The notes: a model not told the origin generated them from the sequence alone. A DNA stretch of 64,000 nt from Limnephilus marmoratus (GCA_917880885.1 OU862909.1:33168405-33232404); one strand, 5' to 3'. Numbered from the stretch's first letter, positions 43,803 through 55,985 are shown. Made by a program: numbers and translations.

Positions 43803-44265
43803 TACTCGCTTCTGAATTCCTTAGGGTGGTCGGGTATTTCCCACCAATCTCCTATTTACTTTTCTTTGAGGCATCACCGAGGAACCGGCTGAGGGGCGCG
43901 GAAGCTGAGTGTGGTTCACGACTTGACCGAACGTCATGCGCATTCTTGCTGGGACTGCCAATCGATTGGAGAGGACTCCCAACCGTTTGCCATGCCCTTA
44001 TTACTTATCTACTGTGTCTTCCTCCCAAACAGGTGCTTGTAGGATACGCTGGATACAATCACCCAGCGTTTGCCACCTCGTGGACTTTCACCAACCTGTC
44101 CCATTGTCTTGTCTATATTTTGCCATACTAACACATATTGTATCTGTATTTCCCGCTAAGCACTACTGCTTACTAACAACGCAAGCAGGGACATTGGAGG
44201 TCTAGTTTCGTTATCAAATGTAGAGTCATTTTTACCAAAAAAATTAGAGTCCTTGCAAGAGTCTG
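43803..44265. other. Unassigned insert between two SL fragments
   Basis: A ~460-bp segment of balanced composition. Open frames of ~90-100 codons occur in two frames on the plus strand (about 43826-44205) but show no motif; no boundary features were found. Confidence 0.3.
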
Positions 44266-44426
44266 GACGGGGTAACCATCTGTTACCTATACCAGGGCGC
44301 GTAAGTCGTGGGTCCTCCATTGACCCCCAGATCCCTTCCCACCCTTCATACCATTTTTCCTTCCCAGAACTTCCTCTCCATCCTTAAAAAAAATAGACCC
44401 TCAACACAGCATCCCACAAGATGACA
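44266..44426 (+). mobile_element. SL element 3' fragment
   Basis: TGACCCCCAGATCCCTTCCC, TTCCCAGAACTTCCTCTCC and CAACACAGCATCCCA belong to the SL 3' half. It repeats the TGACCCCCAGAT where the previous fragment stops, so the two are either one copy with an insert and duplication or two copies. Confidence 0.55.
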
Positions 44427-45801
44427 TCCTACGTTTACTGCTAACCTCGATCTCTAACCTTTTATCAATTAAAACATTATATTAAAAGTAAATTCCCCCT
44501 TTCCCCCTCCCTCTAGGGGGGTGTTCCTCCACTTTTTTTGAGGTTGCACTCTGCACGTCATCATTTAAACTGCTAATACTGCAAGACTGCAAGAATTTTG
44601 TAATTTATTTAACCCGTCCGCTTGGTCCAATAAATTCGCACCTCACAACCCGGAAACCTCAGTTTCTTGCGAAAATTCTGAAACCGTCACTTTGGATCGA
44701 GATTGTAAAATATCTATGCAAGATAGCTTTCATATTTCAAAGACAATAAGAAGCATTATTTTGTTCTATTTCTGGTTAACAGAAAAAATACATGTTTTTG
44801 CGTGAGAGGAAAAGAGATATATAGCTTTTAAGATGTAAGGTCGCTCGGGACGTTTTTGGTCTTATGAAAGTATAACGCGATCACGTGTTTTGGGATGTAT
44901 TTAATCCTAAACAAGCAGACGGGTTTTAAAGCATTTTTATACTATTTTAGTATACTATGCTAAATATATACTATATTATTTATATACTATACTATTTAGT
45001 GCCAGTGCTAAAACAAAACGTTAGTCCAGCTCTTAGATACGAAATATTAAATATAACAGCATAAACAAGTTAGATCAAAACAAATTTATTTTTCTAGAGC
45101 ATACTCGCCTTAGGCACGTGTTACAATGGTCCATTGTTTTAAAACATAATTCACACCAAATTATATTTTTAACACATCTAACTTGTTAAGAGTGAAATGT
45201 ATTTTATTAAATTAATTGCTTCCGAATGAAGTCATATTGTTTTGTCTTGAACAACAGAGATGGTTTCAGAGTTATTTATTTATCTCATTTTGCACAAATT
45301 ATTTTTATCTCCGTACCTAGGCATTATTTATGTTTGTGGTTATTTTAATTAATTTATTCCTTAATTGTGTATTTTTCATGCGTTCGGATACCCATTGTAT
45401 TTTAATGTGTTAATCAAGGTAACAAATTTTATTATAAACATGTAAACATAAATGTATGTTCGCTTGCTAACTTGTTTGTTGTTTTATTATGTATGGCTAT
45501 TAAGGATAGGAAATGTTTGAAATTTAAAAAAAAATATCTTCTCTTCACCCTCTCGAAGGTTTCTGTATTATTACAACCACATGACAATACATCTGAAAAG
45601 TTTTTAATCATTACAAAAACTCTTACGAACCTGTCTAAAATAACTAAATATGACTAAAAACTTTTAGAAGCAACGCAACGTTTCGATTCTGTGTGGTTGT
45701 CTTTCACAAAAGTTTTTATAAAAAAAAATTGATATTTAAAAAAAAATTGTAGTTTCAGGGGAAAAAGTGAACAATCAAGATCCAGAGCTCCCTTTGATCA
45801 T
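44427..45801. other. AT-rich non-coding stretch
   Basis: No gene. 44950-45000 is a run of TATACTAT-like words. Confidence 0.4.
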
Positions 45802-46205
45802 TTAAGGCTCTGCAACCGGCCTCGAAAAGAAGAAGATGGAGAGATACGAAATTACGAATGTTAGAGGAGAGCGCTAACATTACAGCGACAAAATCGATGC
45901 GAAATTTGCGAAAATGTTTAATAAAACACGACTCGTTTAAAATAGAGCAAAAATCTCGCAGGCATTATCTTAAACAGCATTTAAAATAACACTGTGAATT
46001 TTTTCATTCATATAACTTGTAAAATAACTGAAACAAACGTGATTTCTTTCTATCGAGGGAATTTTATATAATTTACGTTTTGGCGCGGGCAAAGTCTAGA
46101 TATTGTCTTCAAGAATAACATATATTTTTTTAAGAGCTTTAAAACTTACCGTGTTTAATGGAAATATGTAATAAATCGGTAGAAATCCGGGTTGCGGGCC
46201 CTTAA
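45802..46205 (-). mobile_element. MITE-T copy 2 (inverted relative to copy 1)
   Basis: Reverse complement of 263-696 over its whole length with small indels. TTAA at 45802-45805 and 46202-46205. Termini GGCTCTGCAACCGG and, complemented, GGGCCCGCAACCCGG. Confidence 0.65.
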
Positions 46206-46750
46206 GTCGATTGTTTAAGAGCCTACGTATTATATTAACACACAGGTATTTACATAACTAGTATGTAAGTCACGTGCGTCTGTATTTTATTACTATGCAT
46301 TTTTAAAATGTTGTTTTAAAGTACAATTATCTGTAAATATGCACGTAAAATAAAAATGAATAACCCTTTATTGTTTTCGTGACAATTACGTTGTCTCCGG
46401 AAGAAGGCTGTAGTTACGATTAATTGTTTTCAGACATGAAACTCGTTAGCCTATAGAAAACAGGGGCTCTTTTTGCGACAAATAACGCAAACATCCAGAT
46501 CAAGTGTCGGGGCGCCTCACACCTGTAAACTACGATCACCTGCCGCATCAAATATGAAGCAATTGGACTAATTCTATGCTAATGGTTTCATAATTGATCA
46601 ACAAATAAACAATCGAAATGAATAAAATGATTTCTAAAAACATCTTTAGAAGGCAAAAATATCAATTTAATGTTATAAAGTATTATCATTAAGCGTAAAT
46701 AATATAATGTAACGTCATTATTTAAAGTTCACATTAACACCTTATTTTTT
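46206..46750. other. Non-coding, partly GC-balanced
   Basis: 46380-46570 has balanced composition (for example GTCGGGGCGCCTCACACCTG, with a T-box-like TCACACCT) and no repeat signature; possible conserved non-coding DNA. Confidence 0.3.
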
Positions 46751-47080
46751 TGAAGTAAAACTTCTTTACGCACGCTTGACTTGGGGAGCAAGCTGGTGAA
46801 TGCGTGACGAGAGCGTTACGAAAAGCGAGGCGAACGGTAGTTGAGAGGGAGATATAAGTTAGCGAAAAGAGAGAGAGTTAAATTTCGTATATTACGAGAG
46901 AGGTGCGAGCACACATTTCCTTTCTCTCTTTCTCTCATAGCCAGTTACGTTTCGTATATCTAAGACACAGTGCAGGCCTATTGTCTGTATCACACTTTAG
47001 GAGCACGAGAGAGCAGTGCGCGCAAACATTTTCTTTCTCTCTTCCTATCACATAGATGGAGCTAAAGAAGTTTTACTTCA
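46751..47080. mobile_element. MITE-K with 18-bp inverted ends
   Basis: TGAAGTAAAACTTCTTTA at 46751-46768 and its exact complement at 47063-47080. The interior has GAGAGA/TCTCTC-rich arms (about 46870-46935 and 47010-47045). No coding, and the superfamily is not clear. Confidence 0.7.
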
Positions 47081-47161
47081 GTCGTGTGGTCTAAAGCACA
47101 CTCTTTTTTTTTAAATATATAAATATAAACAAGTGTAAATAGATATTTTATTATTATTTTT
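47081..47161. other. AT-rich sequence
   Basis: Short AT-rich spacer ending in the T run of the SINE-U tail. Confidence 0.4.
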
Positions 47162-47260
47162 TTTTTTTCTTAAAAGAAAGACAAACATTCCCGGGTTACG
47201 AATAACCCAACAATGTTTGAAAATCTCCTACTACCACCACAGAAAGATAAATGTAAGTAT
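47153..47260 (-). mobile_element. SINE-U 3' end
   Basis: On the minus strand CTTTCTGTGGTGGTAGTAGG, then a double hairpin CAAACATT[GTT]GGGTTA-TTCG-TAACCC[GGG]AATGTTTG (47219-47182), then TCTTTCTTTTAAGAAAAA. Identical architecture to the tail at 55573-55762. The head is missing. Confidence 0.65.
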
Positions 47261-47293
47261 GTTCGCTTATATGTATTATGTCAATGTTTTCAA

Positions 47294-47706
47294 TTTGGAA
47301 GGCGGTATGAGAATCGACGCCTCGGGAACCACTTTTTGGATAACCAACACCTCTGCCGTAGGCCACCCCAGGTTGGCTACGTTTGGTGACTTTAAACAGG
47401 GATGCCCAGATTAATGGGGTGAGGTTTGTTCGGGTCTTGGCGGCAGATGCGTCTGGATAGAGACACAGTTGGATTAAGGGAAGCCATTTGACTTCCAGTA
47501 CGACTCTCTCAACCCATCCCTTGTTCTTCAATTGGAGGGATGACCCCCATATTCCTACCCATCCCTCACACCTTTTTCCTACCCAGAACTTCCTCTTCTT
47601 TCTTTCCCTAAAAAGACCTTCCACACAATATTCCCTAAGATGACATAGACCCCAAGGGAAATTATTTTCTTCAGGTCCTCCTGTGTGGAGCTAACGTAAA
47701 AAAACA
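47294..47706 (+). mobile_element. SL element copy f, near full length
   Basis: Head TTTGGAAGGCGGTATGAGAA, GATAACCAACACCTCTGCCG, GCCACCCCAGGTTGGCTACG, GGGTCTTGGCGGCAGATGCG, then the LINE-A tail (AAAAAGACCTTCCACACA, GGGAAATTATTTTCTTCAGG, CTCCTGTGTGGAGC) and an A run. No coding function; ORFs across it are artefacts. Confidence 0.75.
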
Positions 47707-47910
47707 ATTAAGAGATGTTCGTTTAGCACAACGAATGATTTTGTAAGCAACGGGTTTTGCGCGATTCGGGTTTGAAGAGAGAAACATAAGGTAGGTACAA
47801 ATTAGTAAAACCATAGATATTGGAAACTAACGGAGATATGACATGGAAGCGTGCCGTCTATGGCCGTGTTACGCAAACTGCACGGAATATCAAAGCCGAT
47901 ATGAAATTTA
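47707..47910. other. Spacer between oppositely oriented SL copies
   Basis: No feature recognised. Confidence 0.4.
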
Positions 47911-48334
47911 TTTTTTACATTAATTCCATGCAGGAGGCCCGAAAAAAATATTTTCTCTCAGGGCCTATGTTATCTTTGGGGATGCTTTCTGGAGGGTTTT
48001 TTAGGAATGAAAGAAGAGGAAGATCTGGGAAGGAAGGAGGTATGAATGGCCGGCAGGAATCTGGGAATCAGTGTGTCCAGGATTGACAGACTTTGAATCC
48101 ACCATTCCTACTGCGATGGAATGCGATGGGTCGATGGAGTCCTGCTTGAAAGGTAAAAAGATTTCCCGCAGCCAAATTCGGCCCGCCACACAGTTGGGCA
48201 GACGCCTGCTCCGCTAAGACCTAGACAATCCTCACCCCAGGAACCCGGCCACTTGAAGTGACCCATGGCAGAGGTGTTGGTTATCAAATAAATGGTTCCC
48301 GAGGCGGCGGTAGCCATACCCGCCTCCAAAATAA
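47911..48334 (-). mobile_element. SL element copy g, full length
   Basis: On the minus strand it starts ATTTTGGAGGCGGGTATGGC, runs through GATAACCAACACCTCTGCCA, GGTGAGGATTGTCTAGGTC, GCGTCTGCCCAACTGTGTGG, and ends in the LINE-A tail plus A run (T run at 47911). It forms an inverted pair with copy f. Confidence 0.75.
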
Positions 48335-48528
48335 GAAATACAATAAAGTTATATATTGGGTGTACAGATATAAACAAAGGCGGGGCACCGCTATACGCTG
48401 TGAGTAAACGATGTTGGCGACGCTTTTGTGAGCGCTGTTTCAAACCAATCAAGGTCCATGACCCATCTCCCTTGTTTCTATTATCAGTGAGTGAAACATA
48501 CTTCCTAAATGACGTGTTCTTTTAGTTA

Positions 48529-48641
48529 GGGGGCATACATTAATTACGTGAGCAGTCTTTCTTCCAATCTAGACCCCTCTCCCCCTTAGTGAGGTAAATT
48601 TGGGCCACTTCGTATATTCTTTTCAAGTAACGTGAGCCCCC
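48529..48641. mobile_element. MITE-H copy 2
   Basis: GGGGGCATACATTAATTACG start, flanking TTA on both sides (48526-48528, 48642-48644). The right inverted end is mostly deleted, leaving only CCCCC. Confidence 0.65.
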
Positions 48642-48644
48642 TTA

Positions 48645-49239
48645 TAGGTACATTGTGTTTAATGCCAAATATTATGTTGCGCATAATGACAAGCTGCGCT
48701 ACGGAAAAAAATAGCTGCGTTTTTACCGTTGAATTAATAAGGAATAGGTACTTACCTATTTTGATTTTTTATTGGTAGAGTGGGTATTTTAATTGCATAA
48801 ATATTATACTTTCCTGTTAAATTTTAGATAAAAAAACCAACATCATTAAAATAAACACACACTTATAGGTTTTTAATTAATTTTAGTTTAGCGTGGGATT
48901 TTATGCGCGCCGTAATAAATTATAGGTATTCCTAATTGATCGATTAAAAATGGCAAAACATTAAAAAACACATCAACTAAAAGAAAAATCGAGTCCGATT
49001 CGAGCCGCGGTCAACAGTGGTTGTGTGTACCTTACCTATCGCTTAGTGCCGTTCGCCCGTTCCTGAGCCTCTTACAGATAAGATATTATTGTTACATTTC
49101 ATTTAATTTTGTTTATCGTATACCTAGGTGTTTGCATTCCTTCTTACGGCTAATCCGTTTTTGTTTGTACAGTCAATGAAATAGACTGCTTATTATTTTT
49201 TCAGTTTAATTTTTAAAAGTTAAGTTTTTTTTTAATATA
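48645..49239. other. Non-coding, probably including the 5' UTR of the I-like LINE
   Basis: 48645-49000 is AT-rich. From about 49000 (GTCCGATTCGAGCCGCGGTC) composition changes and this may be the LINE 5' UTR or internal promoter; the exact 5' border cannot be fixed. Confidence 0.35.
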
Positions 49240-52200
49240 ATGGAAGAAGACGAAGATAGGCCTCCCGACCCAGGGTCGATATTGGATTTTTCTGATTCGG
49301 AATCTAATTCTAGTCAGGTTTCTATTACGCTCCCATCTCGTAAACGGCGTCCATCGCATAACCTTCACATTCCATCGAAAGTTAAATCTATTCCGCCAAT
49401 TCAACAAACCTCGACCTCTAACGACCTTAACACCAATTGTAACATCCAGACAAGTACTTTAACTAGCGATAATACAAAAAGTACTGACTTACTTTATCCT
49501 GCTTCCGCTTCCGGTCCTTTTATCGTTATGGTGCAGAGAACTGAACAAGGAAAACTTATTCACCCTTTAGATTTTGGAAAATTTTTATTTAACTCAAAAA
49601 ATAATAACCTTGGTATTGTTAACGGTTCAATTAAACCGGAAGGGCGATATAAATTATCTATCGAGTTTAATACTGCCGCTTCCGCTAATGGATTTGTAAA
49701 AAAAATTGACTCGCTCTCAATCCATAAATATAAATCGTTTATACCGACATTTAACCTTACGAGAATGGGTCTTGTGCGAGGAGTTCCCGCGGAGATCACA
49801 GAGGCTGAAATTGTTGACGCTTTGAATAATTCTCACGGAACCCCGAAAGTATTAAAAGCACGTCGACTGAACTACAAGGATTCTTCTGATGGAAACACGA
49901 TCTGGAAACCTTCTCAATCGGTTGTTATTACATTTGAAGGACAATCACTACCGTCTCGTGTCTTTATTTATTATACCTCGCTTCCCGTCGATGTTTATAA
50001 ATTCCCAACTATTCAATGCTTCAATTGCTGCCGGTTTGGACATTCAAAACCCGTATGCCGCTCCCCTCCACGTTGTTACTTTTGCGGAGAAGGTCACCCA
50101 TTTGATCAATGTCCGAAATCTTCCAATGATCCCATTTGCATTAACTGTTCGGGTGCACATACCGCGGTCAGTCTAGCCTGTCCGGAATTATCAAGACAAA
50201 AGAACATAAAACATAAAATGGCTACCGACAACATTTCGTACTTCCAGGCCTCTAAGTTATTCTCTCCTGCGAAAAAATCATTCGCAGAGATGACATCGTC
50301 CTCAGCACCTTTCCAAACATCCACCTTTTTAAAATCAACGTCATCTTCTCACAGAGAAACCATTCTCAAGCCAGTCAAACCCAACCCAAAATATAGTCCT
50401 TACCTTGATAAAAAACAATTGAATAATATTTTGGCCAACCCGAATGGGAATGCCAAATCCCAGTCGCCCAATGGGTGTGCCATTAAGGGTAATACTTCCC
50501 CTCCTTCTCTCCCCGAAATAATGAATAATAATTCTTTTATACAAACTTTAATTACTCTTTTAATTTCAATCCTTACAAACAACAATACTGTACCGTCCAA
50601 CGCTGCTGATTACATTAAATCTTTATTATCTTGCCTCCCCAATGACTTCGAAACTGAACAAATTCTTCAGTGGAACAGTAGAAGCCTCTTCGCTAACAAA
50701 TCTGACCTAATTCAATTACTCGACGAACACGACGTTTCAGTAGCCGCCATTTCTGAAACGTGGTTAAAACCCTCCTTTCACTTAAGAATTCCAGGTTATT
50801 ATTGTCTCAGACCCGACAGACCGGATGGTAAAGGCGGCACGGCTCTGATAATCCATAATTCTATCCCGTTTAAACAAATTAATATTCATACTCCCTCCGA
50901 CGATATCCAGATAATTGCAGCTGTCTTATCTGATATCACAATTTTATCAATATATATTCCTCCCTCTACGACTTTTATTGAAAACGAATGGGCACCAATC
51001 TTAACCCAGATTTGTTCCCCTTATATGATCCTTGGAGATTTTAATGCACATTCCCCTTCTTGGGGTAGCGAAATAACAAATCGTTCTGGCCGCAATCTTT
51101 TAAATTTTATTGATACCCATAACCTATGTTTTTTAAATGACGGATCTCCAACCAGATTCACCCCCCCTCATCAACGGAAAAGTGCTGTTGATTTATCTCT
51201 TTGTTCGTATTCGTTAGCATCTAAATGCTCTTGGAACATCCTAAACGATCCCCTCTCTAGTGATCATTTCCCAATTATAATCCGATTCCACCATCAATCT
51301 TACACTTATCCCCCCCCAGTTAAAAATAATCTCAAATTTAGAATAAAAGATGCGAATTGGAGCACTTTCTCTTCTGAACTAGATAACCTTATTAATTTAA
51401 CAAAATCGTCCCCGGGAGACATCAGAATGCAATGTGAGACGTTTCCTTCTATGGTTATAAATGCAGCAGAAAAATCCATCCCGAAATGCAATGCGAACGT
51501 TAAAATAAAACACTCTACTCCGTGGTGGGACGAGGAATGCACTCGCTCCGTCAACTCTCGTAAAAAAGCAATTTCCTCTTTTCGTAAGTGTATGTCACTA
51601 GAAAATTTTTTAGCAGTTAAAAAAGCCCAGGCGGAAACCAAACGAATTTTGAAAAATAAAAAACGTGCTGGATGGCGGAAGTTCTGTGAGAACCTGTCTC
51701 CGGAAACTCCCCAGTCTTCAGTTTGGTCTAGCTTAAAAAAATTCGGTTCATCGTATTCTCCGCCGAGAATCAAACATATATCAGAAGAAATTCTTATAGG
51801 ATTTGCGGATAAAATAGCCCCCCCATCGGTGGCCGGATGTGAAGAAATGCCTTCTGTTAAGCCATATCCATCTCATTCTAACTGGCTAGATGCTCCTTTC
51901 TCCATTGATGAGATGAAACGAGTAATAAGAGCCCTTTCTGACTCTGCTCCGGGTCCCGATGGAATACTTAATAGTTTCATTAAATCATTTTCTGATATGG
52001 CGGTTGAATATTTCTTATCTCTTATTAATAATATGTTTGAAACAGGACTAATTCCGGAGGATTGGAAAACTCAAAAAAACATTCCCATTTTAAAACCTGG
52101 AAAGAATCCATCTGAAATTTCGTCTTATCGGCCTATTGCTCTTTCATCATGTTTGATGAAAGTAGCGGAGCGTTTGATGAAGAACAGATTAGAGTGGTTT

Positions 52201-52491
52201 GTTGAAAGTCAAGATATTATCTCACCATATCAGTATGGTTTTCGGAAAAAGAAATCTACAATGGATAATTTAAGTTTGTTCACAACTGATATCCGAGTTT
52301 CTCAATCCCTAAATTCTTATACATTGGCCACATTCCTTGACCTTTCATCAGCTTACGATGATGTTTTACTGAATGTTTTGAAAGAAAAGCTAATTAAAAA
52401 ACAATTCCCCCCGAAATTAGTCCAATTTAATTTATTATTAATTTGCTCTCAGATAGGTCTATTATTATTGAGTCTTCCTCTAAATGCTTAA
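49240..52491 (+). pseudogene. LINE-I gag-endonuclease-RT, single fused frame
   Basis: 1083 codons from a true ATG. Residues 1-80 are acidic then Ser-rich; a gag region follows; three CCHC-type knuckles lie at about 259-314 (C-X2-C-X4-H-X4-C, C-X2-C-X3-H-X4-C, C-X2-C-X3-H-X6-C). After a low-complexity linker the AP endonuclease starts at about 473 (LQWNSRSL), with ISETWL (~504), LGDFNAHSPSWGS (~598) and SSDHFPI (~674). RT begins about 850 (DSAPGPDGI, ISSYRPIALSS, YGFRKKKSTMDN, FLDLSSAYDD). The usual I-type layout is two ORFs; here gag and pol are joined without a stop. The frame is lost near 52430. Confidence 0.85.
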
Positions 52492-53527
52492 GGCGCAAAC
52501 TATGGAGAGGTTTGCCCCAGGGTTCTGTTATTAGTCCTCTGTTGTTTAATATTTATATAAGCGACCTAGACTCAGTAATTCCTTTTTCTATCAAGCGACT
52601 TTACTTTGCGGATGATATTCTTATATATTTGTTACATAAAAATATTATTCTTGCAGCTAAGGAAATGAATTTGGCTTTACAATATATTAAAAGATGGTTG
52701 TCAATAAATGGGATGAATCTGGCGGCATCTAAAACAAGGGTCGTGACTTTCACGCGCAAAAGAAAAATTCCCCACTTCTCAATCTCTTTTGATAATGTGC
52801 CTCTACAAACCGCTACTCAAATCAAATTCCTTGGGCTTCTTTTGAACCATAAACTTTCCTGGCTTCCACACATTCAGATAATTTCTACAAAGTGTGAAAA
52901 GGGACTTAATATGATGCGAGCAGTTTCCAGAGTATGGTGGGGATCTCATCCTACCACTCTTAAATTAATGTATAATTCCCTAGTTCGGAGCCACTTGGAT
53001 TATGGCTCTTTCCTTTTTGATCCACTCCCTAAATATTTAGATAAGAAAATGGAAAGAATTCAATCAAAAGCCCTCAGAATGATTATTGGAGCTATGAAAT
53101 CTTCTCCAATTAATGCGCTTCAGGTAGAATGTGGGGAGCCTCCATTATATTTCAGAAGGCAATTCCTTGCCAATAAATATATTTTCAAGGCTTTATCGTT
53201 ATCACTTCATCCTATTAAACAAAGTCTTAATCGGTTAAGTGTTAATTTGAATTCTAACAAAAGATTGAGAGAAAAACAATGTTTTCCTCTCCTAATTAAA
53301 AGTTTTCATCTCTATAATTCTCTATCATCTTCCCTCCAATATCTTCAAGAAGTTCCCAATCTCCCTATATACAATATTCCATTTAAGGCTCTCACTTTTA
53401 TGCCGAAAACAATAACATCAGTCTTTCAGAAGAATATTTTATCTTCCCCAAATAAATTTCAAAATGTGGATGATTGTTTTAAATGCATTGTGGCTTCAAA
53501 ATTCCCTGGATTTTCCATCCTTTACAC
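52443..53527 (+). pseudogene. LINE-I RT palm/thumb and linker, shifted frame
   Basis: Continues the RT after a frameshift: RGLPQGSVISPLLFNIYI (motif B), LYFADDILIY with the FADD catalytic box, LGLLLNHKLSW, then the C-terminal thumb and linker. There is no genuine start; the frame enters from upstream sequence. It stops being LINE sequence at 53527 where the hAT target duplication lies; the remaining few codons are hAT. Confidence 0.85.
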
Positions 53528-53576
53528 CAGTGTTTTTCAATCTGTGGGTCGCGACCCCTAGGGGGGTCGCGAAGCC

Positions 53577-54935
53577 TTACTCGGGGGGTCGCCGGCAAAA
53601 GGAAAAAGGTGATGTTCTAACTACAATACAAAACACTATTTCAGTGAGAAGGATGGGCTTGTTTATTTTTGAAAAATATTTCAAATCATGGTGCTTTGTT
53701 TGGATATGTTTAATCAAATCATTTTCTAATTTAAGTCTCTTTCTCCTTTTAGTTTTAATGTCCACCATTGAAGAGAATGTCAGTTCACATAAGTATGAAG
53801 TGGCAAATGGCACTAATAATTTTAGAGCTTCCTTGCCAGCACTGGATACTCTTCTTTTCTTTTCATCCGAAACACGTCAATACTTTGAGAATGAAATGCC
53901 ATTTTAAGCATGCCGTCAGCAGCTAAATCTATAAGATTTTCTTTCATATTTGTGGTGAGATCAGCCAGTACTATTGATTTATCCAATAAAGGGTTTAAAA
54001 TCCATCTACGCCCGTTGTCAGCTTCAGAGTGCAAGTCTGTTAATATTTTATCTTGGAAATTATTCAATTGTGAATTCTATCAAAGGTTTTGATAGAATTC
54101 ACAATTTGTATTACCTCCTTAAGCATGTCATTTAAATCAGAAGGTAAAACCATAGCTGCTAGAGCTTGTCGTACAGTGATACATTTTTTCCAATCAATGT
54201 CGTAGTCGCAAGTGTTTTCTAAAAACATATCGTACAAACACTAGCCTGTAGTGTTTGCAGGAAGGTCTTTGCAAAATAATTTTTTTCCATGATGCTGTCA
54301 TCTGCTTCAAAGCGCACAAATACTACAAACTGAGCGCAACCGGAAACATCTGTAGATTTGTCAAACTGCAAAGCAAAATGTAGGCTTTTCTTTAATTTTT
54401 CGACTACTTGCTCTCGGATATCATTGGCCACATCGTTTATTCTGCGTGAAATAGTATTATCAGAAAGTGGTATGCTCTTCAACTTGTTTGCTTCTTGCTT
54501 GCTGACCATAATTTCAACCATATCTACAGAGAGCTGCTGGCAAAATAAGATTTTCGGCTATTGTGTGCGGCTTCCCTGCTTTAGCGACTCGATTGCGACT
54601 TTGTAACTAGCTAATAATGCTGAATCGTTGACATTGGATACCTAAAAACAAATAAAACAATATAAAAATTAACAAATGATTGACCATTAAAAAATAAGCG
54701 CGCGGAAGCACACCAAAATTAATTGTAATTATACGGAAACCATCAACACTATATGGAGACAAGGACAACACTGTTTTATTACCTGAATCATAGTATTTTG
54801 ATGCTGGCTAATAGCTTTCAACTTTCTTTCAAAGAAATCCAACGGCTTATCAGCTTCTTTTTGGTGCTTGGTTGTGAGATGCCGCATAAGCTCTGGTAGT
54901 TTCATACTTTCACGTGATCGCGGCAAATTAAACAT
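53577..54935 (-). pseudogene. hAT-3 transposase remnants
   Basis: Four open pieces read in order from 54935 down: an N-terminal piece with ELMRHLTTKHQKEADKPLDF (the end of a BED finger region); 54521-54219 with SDNTISRRINDVANDIREQV and LQFDKSTDVSGCAQFVVFVR (start of the RNase H-like fold, D in DKSTDV); 54067-53822 with NFQDKILTDLHSEADNGRRW; and 53813-53577 with FATSYLCELTFSSMVDIKTK, the C-terminal hAT dimerisation motif. Frameshifts (one near 53833), stops and a central deletion make it dead. Similar to SCAND3/ZBED5-type proteins derived from hAT. Confidence 0.8.
54066..54106. repeat. 19-bp perfect hairpin in the hAT-3 transposase region
   Basis: AATTGTGAATTCTATCAAA, spacer GGT, and the exact complement. 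It lies between transposase pieces and probably arose by a local inverted duplication. Confidence 0.7.
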
Positions 54936-55458
54936 TGAGGTTTATTATTTATGAATGTAAACCCGTATTTCAAGTAATTGTCGTCATACTGTCTATTTAT
55001 TTCGGTTTTCATTCACCTCCGCCACTGGCACTGTACCAGATGTTGAAGGCTGCGATCTTATGAGAAAATTTTTCATTTTTAAACGACTTCAAAAAGGAGG
55101 AGGTTCTCAATTCGACTGTATTTTTTAATTTTTTTTTTATGTGTGTTACATCAGAACTTTTGACTGGGTGAACTAATATTGATGATTCTTTTTTTTATTT
55201 GAAAGCTGGTGCTTTCCGTGTGGTTCCATTTCAATTTGGTCTAGTTCTGATAATGGCATCCAAAAGAAAACCATATAGTCTTAAATTTGCATTAAGTATG
55301 TGTGCGACAAATGGACGAATAACTCAATATCACGCCAAGCGATTTCGATGATTCTTCCCGATTAGGATGTACTACAAGGGTAGTTTGATGAGAGTTTGGT
55401 TAGGTTCTGATTATGGGATCCATGATAAAGTAACAGAACTCTTCAATTCTTAAGAGCA

Positions 55459-55571
55459 AATTAACGATACTCGGCCGAATCTTTTATAGGCTATTCGGAT
55501 CTTTGAGTCTCTTACCGTAACATCGTTATGGTCAAGTAATTTCTGTCTCATATAAGCAGCACGTTTAATAG
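55459..55571 (+). repeat. 113-bp direct repeat D1
   Basis: AATTAACGATACTCGGCCGA start, GCAGCACGTTTA end. Recurs at 55873-55985 with ~8 differences; SINE-U lies between. Confidence 0.7.
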
Positions 55572-55572
55572 G

Positions 55573-55762
55573 ACCGGTCAGTGGTTGAGTGGGCATAACG
55601 CATGGGTCTCACCCGGGCGTCGCGTGTTCGATTTCTCGGCTGGCTAAGTCCTCCATCATTCATAACACAAGCAACATTTTCGGCTTTCTGTGGTGGTAGT
55701 ACGATATTTTCAAACATTGTTGGGTTATTCGTAACCCTGGAATGTTTGTCTTTCTTTAAAAA
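55573..55762 (+). mobile_element. SINE-U, tRNA-headed SINE with double-hairpin tail
   Basis: Head GGTCAGTGGTTGAGTGGGC (A-box-like) and GCGTGTTCGATTTCTCGGC (B-box). Tail: CTTTCTGTGGTGGTAGTACG, then CAAACATT (55711-55718) pairing with AATGTTTG (55741-55748) and inside it GGGTTA-TTCG-TAACCC (55722-55737), then TCTTTCTTTAAAAAA. The tail is shared with 47153-47260. Confidence 0.7.
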
Positions 55763-55872
55763 ATATTATTGCAAAATTATAAATACTTAAAATATTGTAG
55801 TTTTTTTTAATGGAATGGGAAGTTTGGGATGTTTGTCTTTATTTTAAAATTAAAAAAAATAAATTAGGAGCT

Positions 55873-55985
55873 AATTAACGATACTCGGCCGAATCTTTTA
55901 TAGGCTATCCGGATCTTTGAGTCACCTACCGTAACGTCGTTATGGTAAAGTAATGTCTGTCTCATATGAGCAGCACGTTTAGTAA
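55873..55985 (+). repeat. 113-bp direct repeat D2
   Basis: Second copy of D1, 414 bp downstream. Confidence 0.7.

Noticed and set aside
43826..44205. Overlapping ~90-100-codon ORFs in two frames
   Set aside because: No motif, two frames open over the same stretch, and location between SL fragments; kept only as an unassigned insert.
47196..47624. 142-codon minus-strand ORF and similar ORFs across SL elements
   Set aside because: Opposite-strand translations of non-coding SL copies; they are not conserved between copies.
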